Assembly (NCBI GenBank): GCA_012270795.1
Contig: JAAXHO010000035.1
Coordinates: 1 to 54,154 of the forward strand
Origin: Candidatus Poribacteria bacterium
GTDB lineage: Bacteria; Poribacteria; WGA-4E; WGA-3G
Direction: 5' to 3'
DNA: 54,154 nt
Both the position numbers and the translations under genes were made by a program. This document shows, piece by piece, positions 1 to 8,804 of this stretch (positions are counted from its first letter, which is position 1; the number at the start of each line of letters is the position of its first letter). The notes beneath the pieces are model-generated. The model saw only the letters and a list, made by a program, of their open reading frames with translations. It was not told the DNA's origin and searched no databases.

Positions 1-24
1 AATTAACTGGCACAAGTCGTTAAT

Positions 25-64
25 ATACCATTTCCGTAGGTCGGATACCATTTCCGTAGGTCGG
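25..64. repeat. 20-bp tandem repeat, two copies
   Basis: The unit ATACCATTTCCGTAGGTCGG occurs twice head to tail at 25-44 and 45-64 with no mismatch. The second copy runs directly into the start of the GTAGGTCGGGTAGAGC palindromic family. No gene overlaps it. Confidence 0.85.
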
Positions 65-124
65 GTAGAGCGAAACGAAACCCATAAATCAACGGTATGA
101 ATGCCATTTAGGCATTCCCCGACT
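55..124. repeat. GTAGGTCGGG repeat interrupted by a 35-bp palindromic element
   Basis: The GTAGGTCGGGTAGAGC...GAAACCC family member that starts at 55 is cut after GAAACCC. A 35-bp element at 86-120 (AAATCAACGGTATGAATGCC, short loop, GGCATTCCCC) follows, and the expected GAC resumes after it. Intact members of the host family lie at 722-747 and 768-793. The inserted element recurs at 41041-41074 and, reversed, at about 14419-14452. Confidence 0.7.
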
Positions 125-440
125 ACGAAGTAATGTAAGATTATCATATAAAAATGTTATTACCAGTATTGCTTTTCTTTTTCCATTCCTATTTGAGCCT
201 CATTTATCCCGCCCCCCAACCCTCCGCAAGCGAGAAGAGATGGATCCCCTGATAAGAGGGAAGGGACCTCCTAGCGATAGTGTATGGAAGAGTGGGTTTC
301 TTCCGAGCCAAAACTTTACACCCGCTATCAGAATAAACTTGACTGTATAGACAAAATAGGTTACTATTAAACTAAACAAGTTCTGTATTTTGCATATTTG
401 GAGAATAGGAATAAAATAGTGGATTGTCTACTCTTACATT
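125..440. other. non-coding stretch with one possible promoter
   Basis: No credible gene is seen here. A possible sigma70 promoter reads TTGACT at 339-344, a 17-nt spacer, and TACTAT at 362-367. It points towards the oxidoreductase, but with about 490 nt of repeat-filled leader between them, so the link is uncertain. The rest is unremarkable mixed-composition sequence. Confidence 0.35.
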
Positions 441-800
441 GTAGGTCGGGTAGAGCTTGTGAAACCCATAGGTGTCAATTTAAGGGATAAATCCGTTGTG
501 GGAGTGTCTTCAGTCCCGTAGGGACGATATGTTTATAGAAAACGTTGAATACCTGCTCTTGAGTTCCGTAGGAACGATATGTAGAAAAATATGTTATTGG
601 TATCCACATATCGTCCCTACGGGACTAAAGACAAACGGACATCTCATATCTATAAACATAGCGTCCCTACGGGACTAAAGAGGATTTCTGCATCTGAAAA
701 TTCCTTAAGTTTACACCTATGGGGTAGAGCGCAGCGAAACCCGACATTAATTCAAATAGTTAGAATCATGTCGGGTTTCGCTGCGCTCTACCCGACCTAC
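441..800. repeat. composite of nested palindromic repeats
   Basis: Several inverted repeats are nested. The outer arms (CCCATAGGTGTCAATTTAAG type) lie at about 466-485 and 704-722. Inside is a GTCCCGTAGGGACGATATG pair at 513-538 and 650-675, and a further pair at 563-582 and 606-626. To the right, perfect 26-bp arms of the GGGTAGAGCGCAGCGAAACC family lie at 722-747 and 768-793 around a 20-nt loop. Related copies occur at 38780-38867 and 49221-49365. Short open frames here are by-products of the repeats. Confidence 0.8.
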
Positions 801-855
801 AAGCTAGGTGTTGACACAGCAATAGGTTTTATTTTCTGAATAGAAGTAAATTTGA

Positions 856-2046
856 ATGAATACCCAACAGAGAGTCTATAGGGTTGCCATATTAGGTTGC
901 CGTAGTCGTGGTACTTCCGCAGCAAAAGCGTATCATGCACACCCACGCACAGAGATCGTCGCACTTTGTGACCTGCTTCAGGATAGGTTAGATGCACTCG
1001 GTAAAGTCGTAGACGTTTCAACGCATTTCACCGATTTAGATGAGATGATCCAGCAGACGAAACCTGATATTGTCGCAATACCGACAGCAACCAATTTACA
1101 CTATCCGCTTTGCATGAGTGTGCTTGAACATGGTGTAAACATTGAAGTAGAAAAACCGCTCTGTGTGGATTTAGTGCAAGCAGATGCGATTATGGCAAAA
1201 GCAAGGGAGAAAAACGCGCGTGTGGTTGTGCATCATCAACGCCGCGTTAGTCCCACTATGCAAGCAGTTGCCAAAGCACTTGATGAAGGGAAAATCGGTG
1301 AACTGCGTTATATCTATGCTTGTGGCAAGGGTTATTACGCTGGTTACGGTTTGATGAACATCGGCACACATGTCGTCAACAATATGCTGCGTTTCGGTGG
1401 ACACTGTAAAAGCATTATGACACAAGCAACGGCAGGTGGGCGCGAACTAACACCAGAGGACGTTCTGCCTTCACCCGCGGGTATGGGTACAGTCGCAGCA
1501 GAATATACCACTTCTACACTTCAATTTGATGGAAATGTTACAGGCACACTCATTCAACATCGTTTTCCTAAAGTTAGTAGTGATGCTTATGTCCTTGAAC
1601 TCTACGGTAGTGAAGGCAGATTGCTTTGGTCGGAATTGAAAGGTTCATGGTGGTTACCCACACCGCATTTTATTCCTGATGGCAATCTTGACCGATGGGA
1701 AAAACTTACACCCATCTATCCTGAACATTTTGATAATAGTAAAGGGGCAAACGCAGACGACTACTGCCTTGTTGACGAATATGTGAATGCACTGGACGAA
1801 AACAGAGACCACGAATGCAGTGGTGAAGAGGGACGACATGTAATGGAGATATTGATGGGAGTCTTTGAGTCTGCTATCTATGGAACGCGAGTTGAACTTC
1901 CTCAGAAAAATAGAGAACACCCCTTATTACGATGGCGTAAGGAAAATGGACTTGGTCCGCTTAAAGAGATGCCACGTGATTATGGTTCTTGGTTATCGTT
2001 AGAAAATGAACGACTGTATGAAAATTATGGTGAATTATTAAAATAA
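856..2046 (+). CDS. Gfo/Idh/MocA family NAD(P)-dependent oxidoreductase
   Basis: This 396-residue protein fits a cytoplasmic sugar or polyol dehydrogenase of the Gfo/Idh/MocA family. The N-terminal Rossmann fold starts at residue 8 (VAILGCRSRG) and ends in the family EKP motif at residues 99-101, whose lysine is a substrate-side catalytic residue in this family. The C-terminal half (about 125-370) is the alpha/beta substrate-binding domain. Length is normal. It opens a same-strand run with a PhyH dioxygenase and an enolase-superfamily dehydratase, suggesting degradation of a sugar acid or polyol. The substrate cannot be read from the sequence. The ATG has no strong ribosome-binding site, but no alternative start is better. 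Confidence 0.88.
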   Translation: MNTQQRVYRVAILGCRSRGTSAAKAYHAHPRTEIVALCDLLQDRLDALGKVVDVSTHFTDLDEMIQQTKPDIVAIPTATNLHYPLCMSVLEHGVNIEVEKPLCVDLVQADAIMAKAREKNARVVVHHQRRVSPTMQAVAKALDEGKIGELRYIYACGKGYYAGYGLMNIGTHVVNNMLRFGGHCKSIMTQATAGGRELTPEDVLPSPAGMGTVAAEYTTSTLQFDGNVTGTLIQHRFPKVSSDAYVLELYGSEGRLLWSELKGSWWLPTPHFIPDGNLDRWEKLTPIYPEHFDNSKGANADDYCLVDEYVNALDENRDHECSGEEGRHVMEILMGVFESAIYGTRVELPQKNREHPLLRWRKENGLGPLKEMPRDYGSWLSLENERLYENYGELLK

Positions 2047-2055
2047 TTATACACC

Positions 2056-2147
2056 TCTTCTGTAGGAGCGACCTTTGGTCGCGACCTTGCGATATCTTCT
2101 GTAGGAGCGACCTTTGGTCGCGACCAAAGGTCGCTCCTACAGAAGAT
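2056..2147. repeat. 54-bp perfect palindrome preceded by a partial copy
   Basis: Positions 2094-2147 form a perfect loopless palindrome centred on GGTCGCGACC, with arms ATCTTCTGTAGGAGCGACCT and onward. A 30-bp direct copy of the left arm sits just upstream at 2057-2086. The same GTAGGAGCGACC family occurs at 41025-41102. It lies between the oxidoreductase and PhyH genes and could act as a hairpin in the transcript. Confidence 0.9.
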
Positions 2148-2173
2148 GGGTAATCAAAAAGTGAGAGAAAATT

Positions 2174-2980
2174 ATGCCAAATCCTACAACAAATGCTGAC
2201 AATTTACCACCGATTCCACTTACAGAAGAACAACGTTTTCTCTTTGATACACGCGGATGGCTTCTGTTTCCCGGTGTGTTAAGTGAAACGGAAACTAAAG
2301 AGATGCGTGAATTCTGTTATCAACTAAATCAGGACCCGCAATCAATACCTGAACAGCATCGTTCATCTATCGGCGGTCCATTAGAATCGCTGACCGACCA
2401 TCCCGTTGTACTCGGATATATGAACGAGTTTTTGACATCAGGATACGCTAATGAGAACTGCTACGGTTTTCGTTTGGAAGGTACTTTCCTTACAATTCGT
2501 GGTAACGGACATGACAACTTCCGCCCACACGGAGGCCGCGGCATGCTCAATTTTCCCGGCAATTCACACACCTACCATCTACATCACGACAGAGCACACA
2601 GCGGTTTGACGCGCTTTGTCTGGGAACTCAATCCTGTGAAAGAAGGTGGCGGCGGCACAATGTTCCTGACGGGTAGTCACAAAGGTGCGTTTCCTGCACC
2701 AAAGTCAACAGCAGACCGAAATTCACCATTATGGGAGGACTATAGTTGTCCTGCTGGTTCCATGCTGGTTTTCACAGAAGCAATTACGCATACGGGTGCA
2801 AAATGGACAGATGAAGAATATGACCGTGTTGCTATCTTTAACTGCTATAACACAGTCGGCAACAAATGGCACAGATGGGAACCACACCCAAAACATGTTG
2901 AAGAGATGCCTTTCAAACGAAAAACACTTTTTCGTCCTGTTTATTGTCAAGACAATGTGCCGAATTTAGATGCCGGTTAG
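2174..2980 (+). CDS. phytanoyl-CoA dioxygenase (PhyH) family protein
   Basis: This 268-residue protein is a probable Fe(II)/2-oxoglutarate-dependent oxygenase. The jelly-roll core runs from about residue 20 to 235. The iron-binding H-x-D is visible at H137/D139 (HLHHD) and the distal histidine at H206 (ITHTGAKW). Length is typical of the many bacterial PhyH paralogues acting on unknown small molecules. It lies between a Gfo/Idh/MocA oxidoreductase and an enolase-superfamily enzyme on the same strand, consistent with a catabolic or modification pathway. The substrate is unknown. Confidence 0.88.
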   Translation: MPNPTTNADNLPPIPLTEEQRFLFDTRGWLLFPGVLSETETKEMREFCYQLNQDPQSIPEQHRSSIGGPLESLTDHPVVLGYMNEFLTSGYANENCYGFRLEGTFLTIRGNGHDNFRPHGGRGMLNFPGNSHTYHLHHDRAHSGLTRFVWELNPVKEGGGGTMFLTGSHKGAFPAPKSTADRNSPLWEDYSCPAGSMLVFTEAITHTGAKWTDEEYDRVAIFNCYNTVGNKWHRWEPHPKHVEEMPFKRKTLFRPVYCQDNVPNLDAG

Positions 2981-3008
2981 TTAATAGTATTTTTGAGGAT
3001 TTGATTCT

Positions 3009-4142
3009 ATGAAAATTACAAATGTCAAATCGTTCGTTTCATCATCAGGACATTTTTTCGTCAAGGTAGAAACCGATGCAGGTATATACGGTGTCGGTGA
3101 AGGTGGATTGAGACGGCGTGGTCCTGCATTAGCAGAAGTTGTGCGATCTTTTGAACCTATTCTCATCGGTGCTAATCCGTTTCAGACTGAACATCTTTGG
3201 CAAGTCATGTTTCGCGGTGGCTTTTTCCCTGGCGGTGTCGTTCAATCTGCGGCTGTCAGTGCAGTAGACATAGCATTGTGGGACATTAAGGGAAAAGCAC
3301 TGAATGTTCCTGTCTATGAACTGTTGGGCGGACGCACGAGGGACAAAGTTGTCTGCTATCCACACAATGGTGGAGGTTCTATTGAAGCACTCGTAGAGAG
3401 TTGTCGTAAAACACACGATGCTGGATGGAAATTTGCACGATGGGGTTTGGCAGATGGATCAGACACAGGGACGTTTGAACCCAAGCGAGCTATTCAGTAC
3501 GGCATTCAACAGGTAGAAGCAGTTCGAGAAGCATTAGGTGATGAGATAAACATTCTTGTTGATGTACATACCCGTCTTGACCCAGCAGGTAGTCTTGAGT
3601 TTTGTAAAAAGGTTGAACCCTACAATCCATTTTTTATTGAAGACCCACTGAGAAGCGAAAATCCCGCAAGTCTCAGACGGCTACGACAACAGACCTCTGT
3701 TCCAATTGCAGTCGGTGAACAATTTGACAGCAAGTGGAGTTTTCGCGAAGTGATTGAAGAAGACCTAATAGACTATTGCCGCGTTGACCTATGCATAGCA
3801 GGCGGATTGACAGAAGCACGGAAAATCGCTGGATGGTGTGAAACGCACTATATCCATCTTGCCCCACACAACCCGCTTGGTCCTGTCTCCACCGCAGCGT
3901 GTTTGCATCTCTGTTTAGCATCTTCCCTCGTTGGTGTGCAAGAACTTCCGCGTGCCCCTATGTCCTCACTGACCGATGTTTTTCCGGTTCAAGTGCCGTT
4001 TGAATCGGGTTATCTCCTGCCACCTGAATCCCCGGGACTCGGCATTGAGTTCAACGAAGATGCACTCACAAACGTGTCAAAACCAGAATACTCACCACCA
4101 GTCGGCTATCAACGTGATGACGGTTCTTATACAAACTGGTAA
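3009..4142 (+). CDS. mandelate racemase/galactonate dehydratase-like enolase-superfamily enzyme
   Basis: This 377-residue cytoplasmic enzyme has an N-terminal capping domain (about 1-115) and a barrel carrying the three metal ligands D185 (LVDVH), E211 (IEDP) and E237 (GEQ). H287 in the HNPLGP motif is the usual general base of the D-galactonate dehydratase branch. These residues suggest acid-sugar dehydration rather than racemisation, but substrate specificity is inference. It is 28 bp downstream of the PhyH gene and probably co-transcribed. A weak GAGGA lies ahead of the ATG. Confidence 0.87.
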   Translation: MKITNVKSFVSSSGHFFVKVETDAGIYGVGEGGLRRRGPALAEVVRSFEPILIGANPFQTEHLWQVMFRGGFFPGGVVQSAAVSAVDIALWDIKGKALNVPVYELLGGRTRDKVVCYPHNGGGSIEALVESCRKTHDAGWKFARWGLADGSDTGTFEPKRAIQYGIQQVEAVREALGDEINILVDVHTRLDPAGSLEFCKKVEPYNPFFIEDPLRSENPASLRRLRQQTSVPIAVGEQFDSKWSFREVIEEDLIDYCRVDLCIAGGLTEARKIAGWCETHYIHLAPHNPLGPVSTAACLHLCLASSLVGVQELPRAPMSSLTDVFPVQVPFESGYLLPPESPGLGIEFNEDALTNVSKPEYSPPVGYQRDDGSYTNW

Positions 4143-4205
4143 AGTAAAAACATTCTTTCTGTTTAATTTTGAATTTATCCACAAATCACACAAGGGAAAA
4201 GCAAA

Positions 4206-5128
4206 ATGAATGTAATAAAAGAGGCGTTTGACTTTGTAAAACGGCAGATATCAATAGCAGACAATTACAACCCTAATGCAGACGTTGTTCTTTTTGATGG
4301 GAATTGTAGTGATCTGCTAAAGGAAATTCCCTCAAGTTCAGTAGATTTAGTGATCACATCTCCACCATACAATTTGGGAAAAAAATATGAGAAAAAAATG
4401 TCTTTACCCGCATATCTAAAAAATCAGGAACCTGTTATAGTTGAGCTTGTTAGAGTGCTTGCGGATACTGGAAATCTGTGTTGGCAAGTAGGCAATTATG
4501 TTGAGAAGGGTGAGGTCTTTCCGCTTGATATTTACTACTATGACATTTTCAAAAGGTTTGGTTTAAAACTACGGAATAGGATTATCTGGCGTTTTAATCA
4601 CGGTTTACATTGTAAAAATCGTTTTTCAGGTAGGTACGAGGTGATCCTATGGTTTTCAAAAACTGACGATTATATTTTCAATCTTGATCCTGTGCGAGTA
4701 CCCGCTAAATATCCTGGAAAACGGTAAATCCCCTTGGCAAAAATCCTTCTGATGTATGGGATGTAGTGGTACATGACTGGGAAGATGGTGTGTGGGATAT
4801 TCCAAACGTAAAAGCGAATCATCCAGAGAAAACCGAACATCCGCGTCAGTTTCCTGTGGAATTAGTTCAGCGATGTGTTTTAGCACTCACGCAGCCTGGG
4901 GGAGTCGTTTTTGATCCATATTGTGGCGTCGGGGCAACGATTATTGCTGCCTTGCAGCATGACCGTAAAGCAATTGCTGCAGAATTAGATTCAAACTACA
5001 TCACAATTACGCGTGAACGATTACAGAAGTTCGTTGATGGAGAATTACCACTACGCCCGCTCGGGAAACCGATCCACGAACCGTCAGGAAAAGAACGTGC
5101 GGCACAGCTGCCTCTGGAATGGAAATAG
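4206..5128 (+). pseudogene. DNA methyltransferase (beta class, N4-cytosine or N6-adenine) with internal deletion/frameshift
   Basis: The first part (4206-4727) carries the catalytic TSPPYN motif at about residue 50 and ends at TAA after KYPGKR. The second part runs in another frame (open from about 4727, first ATG at 4766, to 5128) and begins NPLGKNPSDVW. It carries the conserved KANHPEKTEHP block and the FDPYCGVGAT SAM-binding motif. Motif order (catalytic before SAM motif) is that of beta-class enzymes. Homologues have about a dozen residues between KYPGK and NPLGKNP, so the join looks like a deletion of 3n+1 bases (about 34) rather than one miscalled base. It is followed 6 bp later by a BglII-like endonuclease, its expected partner. 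Function is probably lost unless both halves reassemble. Confidence 0.8.
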
Positions 5129-5134
5129 ACGATC

Positions 5135-5710
5135 ATGATTATTGCTGCCAAGTATTCTTTTAATGATGGGGATGCCATTCAAAAGATACGGCCACACCTG
5201 ATAAAAGAAGTAGAAGATATTATTGTGTCTGTTGATGCTTCACAGTGCAAAACCAAAAAAAGTAAAGAGATTACAATGCCAGGGAAAATGTTGTATAGTC
5301 CCAGGGACCTTAATAGCGTTTTTGCAGAGGGTTTTGTATCTAAAGGATGGGAAAAGAAACGCGTAAAATGCAACTATTCAACAAACTACTATCTACCTGG
5401 ACATACTCCAAAACCTATGCGCCAATCTGCATACCAAGAAATGGATTTTTTAAAAGAGAGACTTGGGATTGAGGTGCAGTTCGGAAAATACGCTTTTATG
5501 GTATACAACGTCTGTGCAAAAATGACTATTTTCCACAACTTGGGCTACATTGACGCAGGGATTGAAATTGTTCCTGTGAAATCTTTTGCTGATGAGATGT
5601 CTACCGGTGTTTCATATTTTGAGCAGTTCGTGTGGGATTTACAAACACGTGGCGTTGCTGACATTGACATTCCTGTACTTATCTATGGTATTGATATAAC
5701 AAACGATTAA
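5135..5710 (+). CDS. BglII-like type II restriction endonuclease
   Basis: This 191-residue protein resembles BglII through the block around residues 102-124. An aspartate (D104 in EMDFL) is followed nine residues later by E-x-Q (E113, Q115 in IEVQFGKY). BglII has D84, E93 and Q95 with the same spacing, and the flanking EVQFxxYxF pattern is also shared. The C-terminal FEQFVWDL and DIDIPVLIYGID segments fit the end of the fold. The protein is somewhat shorter than BglII (223 aa). Its upstream neighbour is a damaged methyltransferase. Recognition of AGATCT is not proven; the specificity residues cannot be judged here. Confidence 0.75.
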   Translation: MIIAAKYSFNDGDAIQKIRPHLIKEVEDIIVSVDASQCKTKKSKEITMPGKMLYSPRDLNSVFAEGFVSKGWEKKRVKCNYSTNYYLPGHTPKPMRQSAYQEMDFLKERLGIEVQFGKYAFMVYNVCAKMTIFHNLGYIDAGIEIVPVKSFADEMSTGVSYFEQFVWDLQTRGVADIDIPVLIYGIDITND

Positions 5711-5745
5711 AATTGGAAATACTAAATTTACTAAGGAGAATATTT

Positions 5746-6936
5746 ATGACAACATCTGAAATAAAAGCAGTAGCAACGGAATATATTATCAACACTTACG
5801 GTGACAGAGGTCTCGCATTCGTCAAGGGTGAAGGTCCCTATCTCTGGGATGCGGAAGGGAAAAAGTATCTCGACTTTTTAGGCGGGTTGGCAGTCAACGG
5901 ATTAGGACATGCCCATCCTAAAGTTGTTGAAGCAATTCGTGAACAAGCAGGAAACATATTGCACACTTCCAACCTTTACTACATACAACCGCAAGCAGAG
6001 TTGGCAAAACTCCTGATTGACAATTCAGACATGGATCAGTGTTTCTTCTGCAACAGCGGCGCGGAAGCGAATGAAGCAGCGATCAAATTGGCGCGGAAAT
6101 ATACCAAAGACAGTGGAAGAACAGACGCTTACGAAATCATCACGATGGACAATTCATTCCATGGCAGAACTATGGCAACAATCACTGCAACTGCACAGAC
6201 GAAATATCACATCGGGTTTGAACCGATGCTGGAAGGATTCAAATATGTACCGTTTGATGATCTGGATGCCACTGAAGCAGTAATCAGTGAAAAAACATGT
6301 GCAATTTTAGTTGAACCGATCCAGTCTGAAGGTGGTGTGAACATCCCGAGCGATGGCTACCTACAAGGTTTAAGAGAACTATGTGATAAGCACAATCTGT
6401 TGTTGATGTTTGACGAAGTGCAAACTGCTATGGGACGATTAGGGACATTTTTCGGTTATCAGAGTTACGGTGTTGTTCCTGATGTGATAACGATGGCGAA
6501 AGCTCTCGGTAGTGGTGTGCCAATTGGTGCTATGTTAGCCAAACGAGAAGTCGCAGAAAGCTTCGTACCAGGCACGCATGCAGCGACATTCGGTGGGAAC
6601 TTCCTATCCAGTGCTGCCGCAGTGGCAACAATAAAGACAATATTTGAAGAGAACCTTGCAGTAAACGCTGTGAAGATGGGGAACTACCTTGCAGGGGGGC
6701 TAATGGAACTCAAAGGGAAATATCCGATCAAAGAAGTACGTGGAAAAGGGTTGCTACGAGGTCTTGTGATGGATGTTGATGCAAAACCGCTCGCTGCGAA
6801 ATGTATTGAAAATGGCTTAGTGACAATCTGCACCAATGACTACGTACTCAGATTCTTGCCACCACTCAATATCAACGCTGCACATGTTGAAGAAGCTGTG
6901 AATATCGTTGAGAAATCAATGTCTGAGGTATTTTAA
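5746..6936 (+). CDS. argD: acetylornithine aminotransferase (class III PLP aminotransferase)
   Basis: The 396-residue product matches the argD family, which converts N-acetyl-glutamate semialdehyde to N-acetylornithine in arginine synthesis. PLP-binding features are visible: NSGAEANE (103-110), FDEVQTAMGR with D223, and the Schiff-base lysine K252 in MAKALGSG. The ATG at 5746 is preferred over an in-frame upstream one because AAGGAG sits 8 nt before it. The subfamily could also be a close omega-aminotransferase, since no other arginine gene lies nearby. The stop directly abuts the next gene's ATG, suggesting coupled translation. Confidence 0.88.
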   Translation: MTTSEIKAVATEYIINTYGDRGLAFVKGEGPYLWDAEGKKYLDFLGGLAVNGLGHAHPKVVEAIREQAGNILHTSNLYYIQPQAELAKLLIDNSDMDQCFFCNSGAEANEAAIKLARKYTKDSGRTDAYEIITMDNSFHGRTMATITATAQTKYHIGFEPMLEGFKYVPFDDLDATEAVISEKTCAILVEPIQSEGGVNIPSDGYLQGLRELCDKHNLLLMFDEVQTAMGRLGTFFGYQSYGVVPDVITMAKALGSGVPIGAMLAKREVAESFVPGTHAATFGGNFLSSAAAVATIKTIFEENLAVNAVKMGNYLAGGLMELKGKYPIKEVRGKGLLRGLVMDVDAKPLAAKCIENGLVTICTNDYVLRFLPPLNINAAHVEEAVNIVEKSMSEVF

Positions 6937-7812
6937 ATGAAGACCTACCTAAGCTTATGTCAGCTGAGAACGATAGGTTTCTCTATCATTTTCCTTGGAT
7001 TGGTATCCTTTATGGGGTGCGTTACAGCTACCTCCGAAATTCAAGGTGCCATTGTTGATATATCGGAAATTGCTCCATATTTAGATACGCTTAAAGCCAG
7101 ATACGACCTTACCGAAACCCTAAAGACGACAAAGATGATGGTGACAATTCAGGAAGGAGACCGTGATGCTGAAGCACTCCGAGAGATGTTGTGGTACAAA
7201 AAATCCTCAGATGGAGACGATCAACTTCGTATTCAAGTTTTAGGTGCCTTTAACGATCCAAAGGGCGTTGCCATTGTAAAAGATGAGCAGTTTCTGTTGG
7301 CACTTATTGAGGAACAGGAAGCATATTACGGTAAGTTAACTGATGGTGTTTTGCGTGAAATCTTCGGTATTGATTTGCGCGTTTCTGATGTGTTAAGTGC
7401 AATCTTTGCAAATCCTTTTCTTGATGGACGTACCAATGCTTTAAGAATCACTAAATCTGGCACAAAATACGTTGTGAAGCGACCAGGTATTGAAGCAGAG
7501 CATACAGAAATAATCATGCTGCTTGTGCAAAAGAATGAACCGCGCGTCACCGAGTGGCGTATCACTGATAAAGAAGGAAAAACACTGCAACTTGCTATTT
7601 TTGACGATTATAGGGAAGTTGATGGTATCCTCAGACCACACAAAGTTGAAATCCAACGCCCCCTTGAAAAAACACGCGTCGTTGTGAAGATGTCAGATGT
7701 GCAACTGCATACCGATATAAAAGATAGTAGATTTGATTTCACTCCGTTTCTGAATGGAGACCTAACAGTTATTCCTATCTCAGAATCCGATGGGACAGAT
7801 ACGAATGAATGA
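6937..7812 (+). CDS. predicted lipoprotein of unknown function
   Basis: This 291-residue protein begins with a basic and hydrophobic leader ending in FMGC (C27), a plausible but not perfect lipobox. The body is mixed beta-strand sequence recalling LolA/LolB-like or DUF4292 outer-membrane lipoproteins (TKYVVKRPG, AIFDDYREVDG, ILRPHKVEI), which is a tentative resemblance. It starts immediately after argD stops and overlaps ispE by 4 bp, so it belongs to the same transcript. Confidence 0.7.
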   Translation: MKTYLSLCQLRTIGFSIIFLGLVSFMGCVTATSEIQGAIVDISEIAPYLDTLKARYDLTETLKTTKMMVTIQEGDRDAEALREMLWYKKSSDGDDQLRIQVLGAFNDPKGVAIVKDEQFLLALIEEQEAYYGKLTDGVLREIFGIDLRVSDVLSAIFANPFLDGRTNALRITKSGTKYVVKRPGIEAEHTEIIMLLVQKNEPRVTEWRITDKEGKTLQLAIFDDYREVDGILRPHKVEIQRPLEKTRVVVKMSDVQLHTDIKDSRFDFTPFLNGDLTVIPISESDGTDTNE

Positions 7813-8699
7813 AAACACTAAAAGAATTACGCATTCGCGCACACGCAAAAGTCAACCTATATCTGGATGTTGTCGGTAAACGGCAGGATGGATATCACAA
7901 TCTTGAAACTGTCTTTCATTCCATCGGACTACATGATCAGGTAATTCTTCATGAACAATCTGAAAAGGGATTTACAGTTCTGTGTGAACACAAAGATGTA
8001 CCAACAGATTGCAATAATTTGGCTTATGGAGCAGCACAAATCCTGAACGATGTCGTTGGTGGTATCGGTGGACTTGAGATACGCATAAACAAACGTATAC
8101 CCGTTGCAGCAGGGCTTGCTGGTGGCAGTGCAAACGCAGCTGCAGTGCTTTACGGTGTAAATGAATTATTCGCATTAGGTTTGTCAACAAAGCAGTTAAT
8201 GGATATCGGAGTGAAATTGGGGGCAGATGTTCCGTTTTGCTTACACGGCGGCGCAGCTTACGGCACAGGTATAGGTGATATCCTAACGCCATTACCTTCT
8301 CTTTGTGACATTCCACTTGTCCTAATAAACTCTGGTATTGCTGTCTCTACAGCAAACGTGTTTAAAAACTTTAACATTACCTTGACAAAGCAGAAAAAAG
8401 AAAGTATAATTATAAGGACTTGTGTTGAGAAGAGTGACATCATAGGTGTTGGTAAGAACTTATACAATATTCTTGAAGGTGCGGTTTTTGCTAAACACCC
8501 CGAACTTACCGAACTCAAAGACCAGTTGTCTACACAGACTGGCTGTTATGGTGCCTTGATGTCAGGCAGCGGGGCGACAATGTTCGCTTTGATGGAAGAT
8601 ACCGATGCAGCAAAACAGGCTCAAGTTCTCTTTGAAAACAACATCGGTTTTTGTACAACAACTAAAACCACATCTGTCGGTGTGTGTTTTGATAATTAA
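7809..8699 (+). CDS. ispE: 4-diphosphocytidyl-2-C-methyl-D-erythritol kinase
   Basis: IspE phosphorylates CDP-ME in the non-mevalonate isoprenoid pathway. The 296-residue protein has the family N-terminus (AHAKVNLYLDVVGKRQDGYH), the GHMP ATP-binding loop VAAGLAGGSANAA near residue 100, and the C-terminal GSGAT motif. Length is normal. The ATGA overlap with the lipoprotein gene indicates translational coupling. The stop codon is followed directly by the first base of a tRNA gene. Confidence 0.95.
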   Translation: MKTLKELRIRAHAKVNLYLDVVGKRQDGYHNLETVFHSIGLHDQVILHEQSEKGFTVLCEHKDVPTDCNNLAYGAAQILNDVVGGIGGLEIRINKRIPVAAGLAGGSANAAAVLYGVNELFALGLSTKQLMDIGVKLGADVPFCLHGGAAYGTGIGDILTPLPSLCDIPLVLINSGIAVSTANVFKNFNITLTKQKKESIIIRTCVEKSDIIGVGKNLYNILEGAVFAKHPELTELKDQLSTQTGCYGALMSGSGATMFALMEDTDAAKQAQVLFENNIGFCTTTKTTSVGVCFDN

Positions 8700-8771
8700 A
8701 GGGCGGTGGCCAAGCGGTAAGGCACAGGTCTTTGGAACCTGCATGCGTAGGTTCGAATCCTACCCGCCCTG
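8700..8771 (+). tRNA. tRNA-Gln (anticodon UUG)
   Basis: A full cloverleaf can be folded by eye. The acceptor stem is 8700-8706 with 8764-8770. The D stem is 8709-8711 with 8721-8723. The anticodon stem is 8725-8729 with 8737-8741, with TTG at 8732-8734. The T stem is 8747-8751 with 8759-8763 around TTCGAAT. The discriminator is G8771 and CCA is not encoded. The gene begins at the base after the ispE stop codon. The order ispE, tRNA-Gln, rplY, pth resembles an arrangement common in bacteria. Confidence 0.95.
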
Positions 8772-8804
8772 TTTATTTTACACAATAAGGTTTGGAAGAT
8801 CATC

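Noticed and set aside
513-675. Repeated GTCCCGTAGGGAC units as a CRISPR array
   Set aside because: The units are inverted rather than direct, spacing is irregular and no cas gene is present.
591-839. Short open frames in the left repeat region
   Set aside because: They are made of palindromic repeat sequence, lack ribosome-binding sites and have no plausible protein character.
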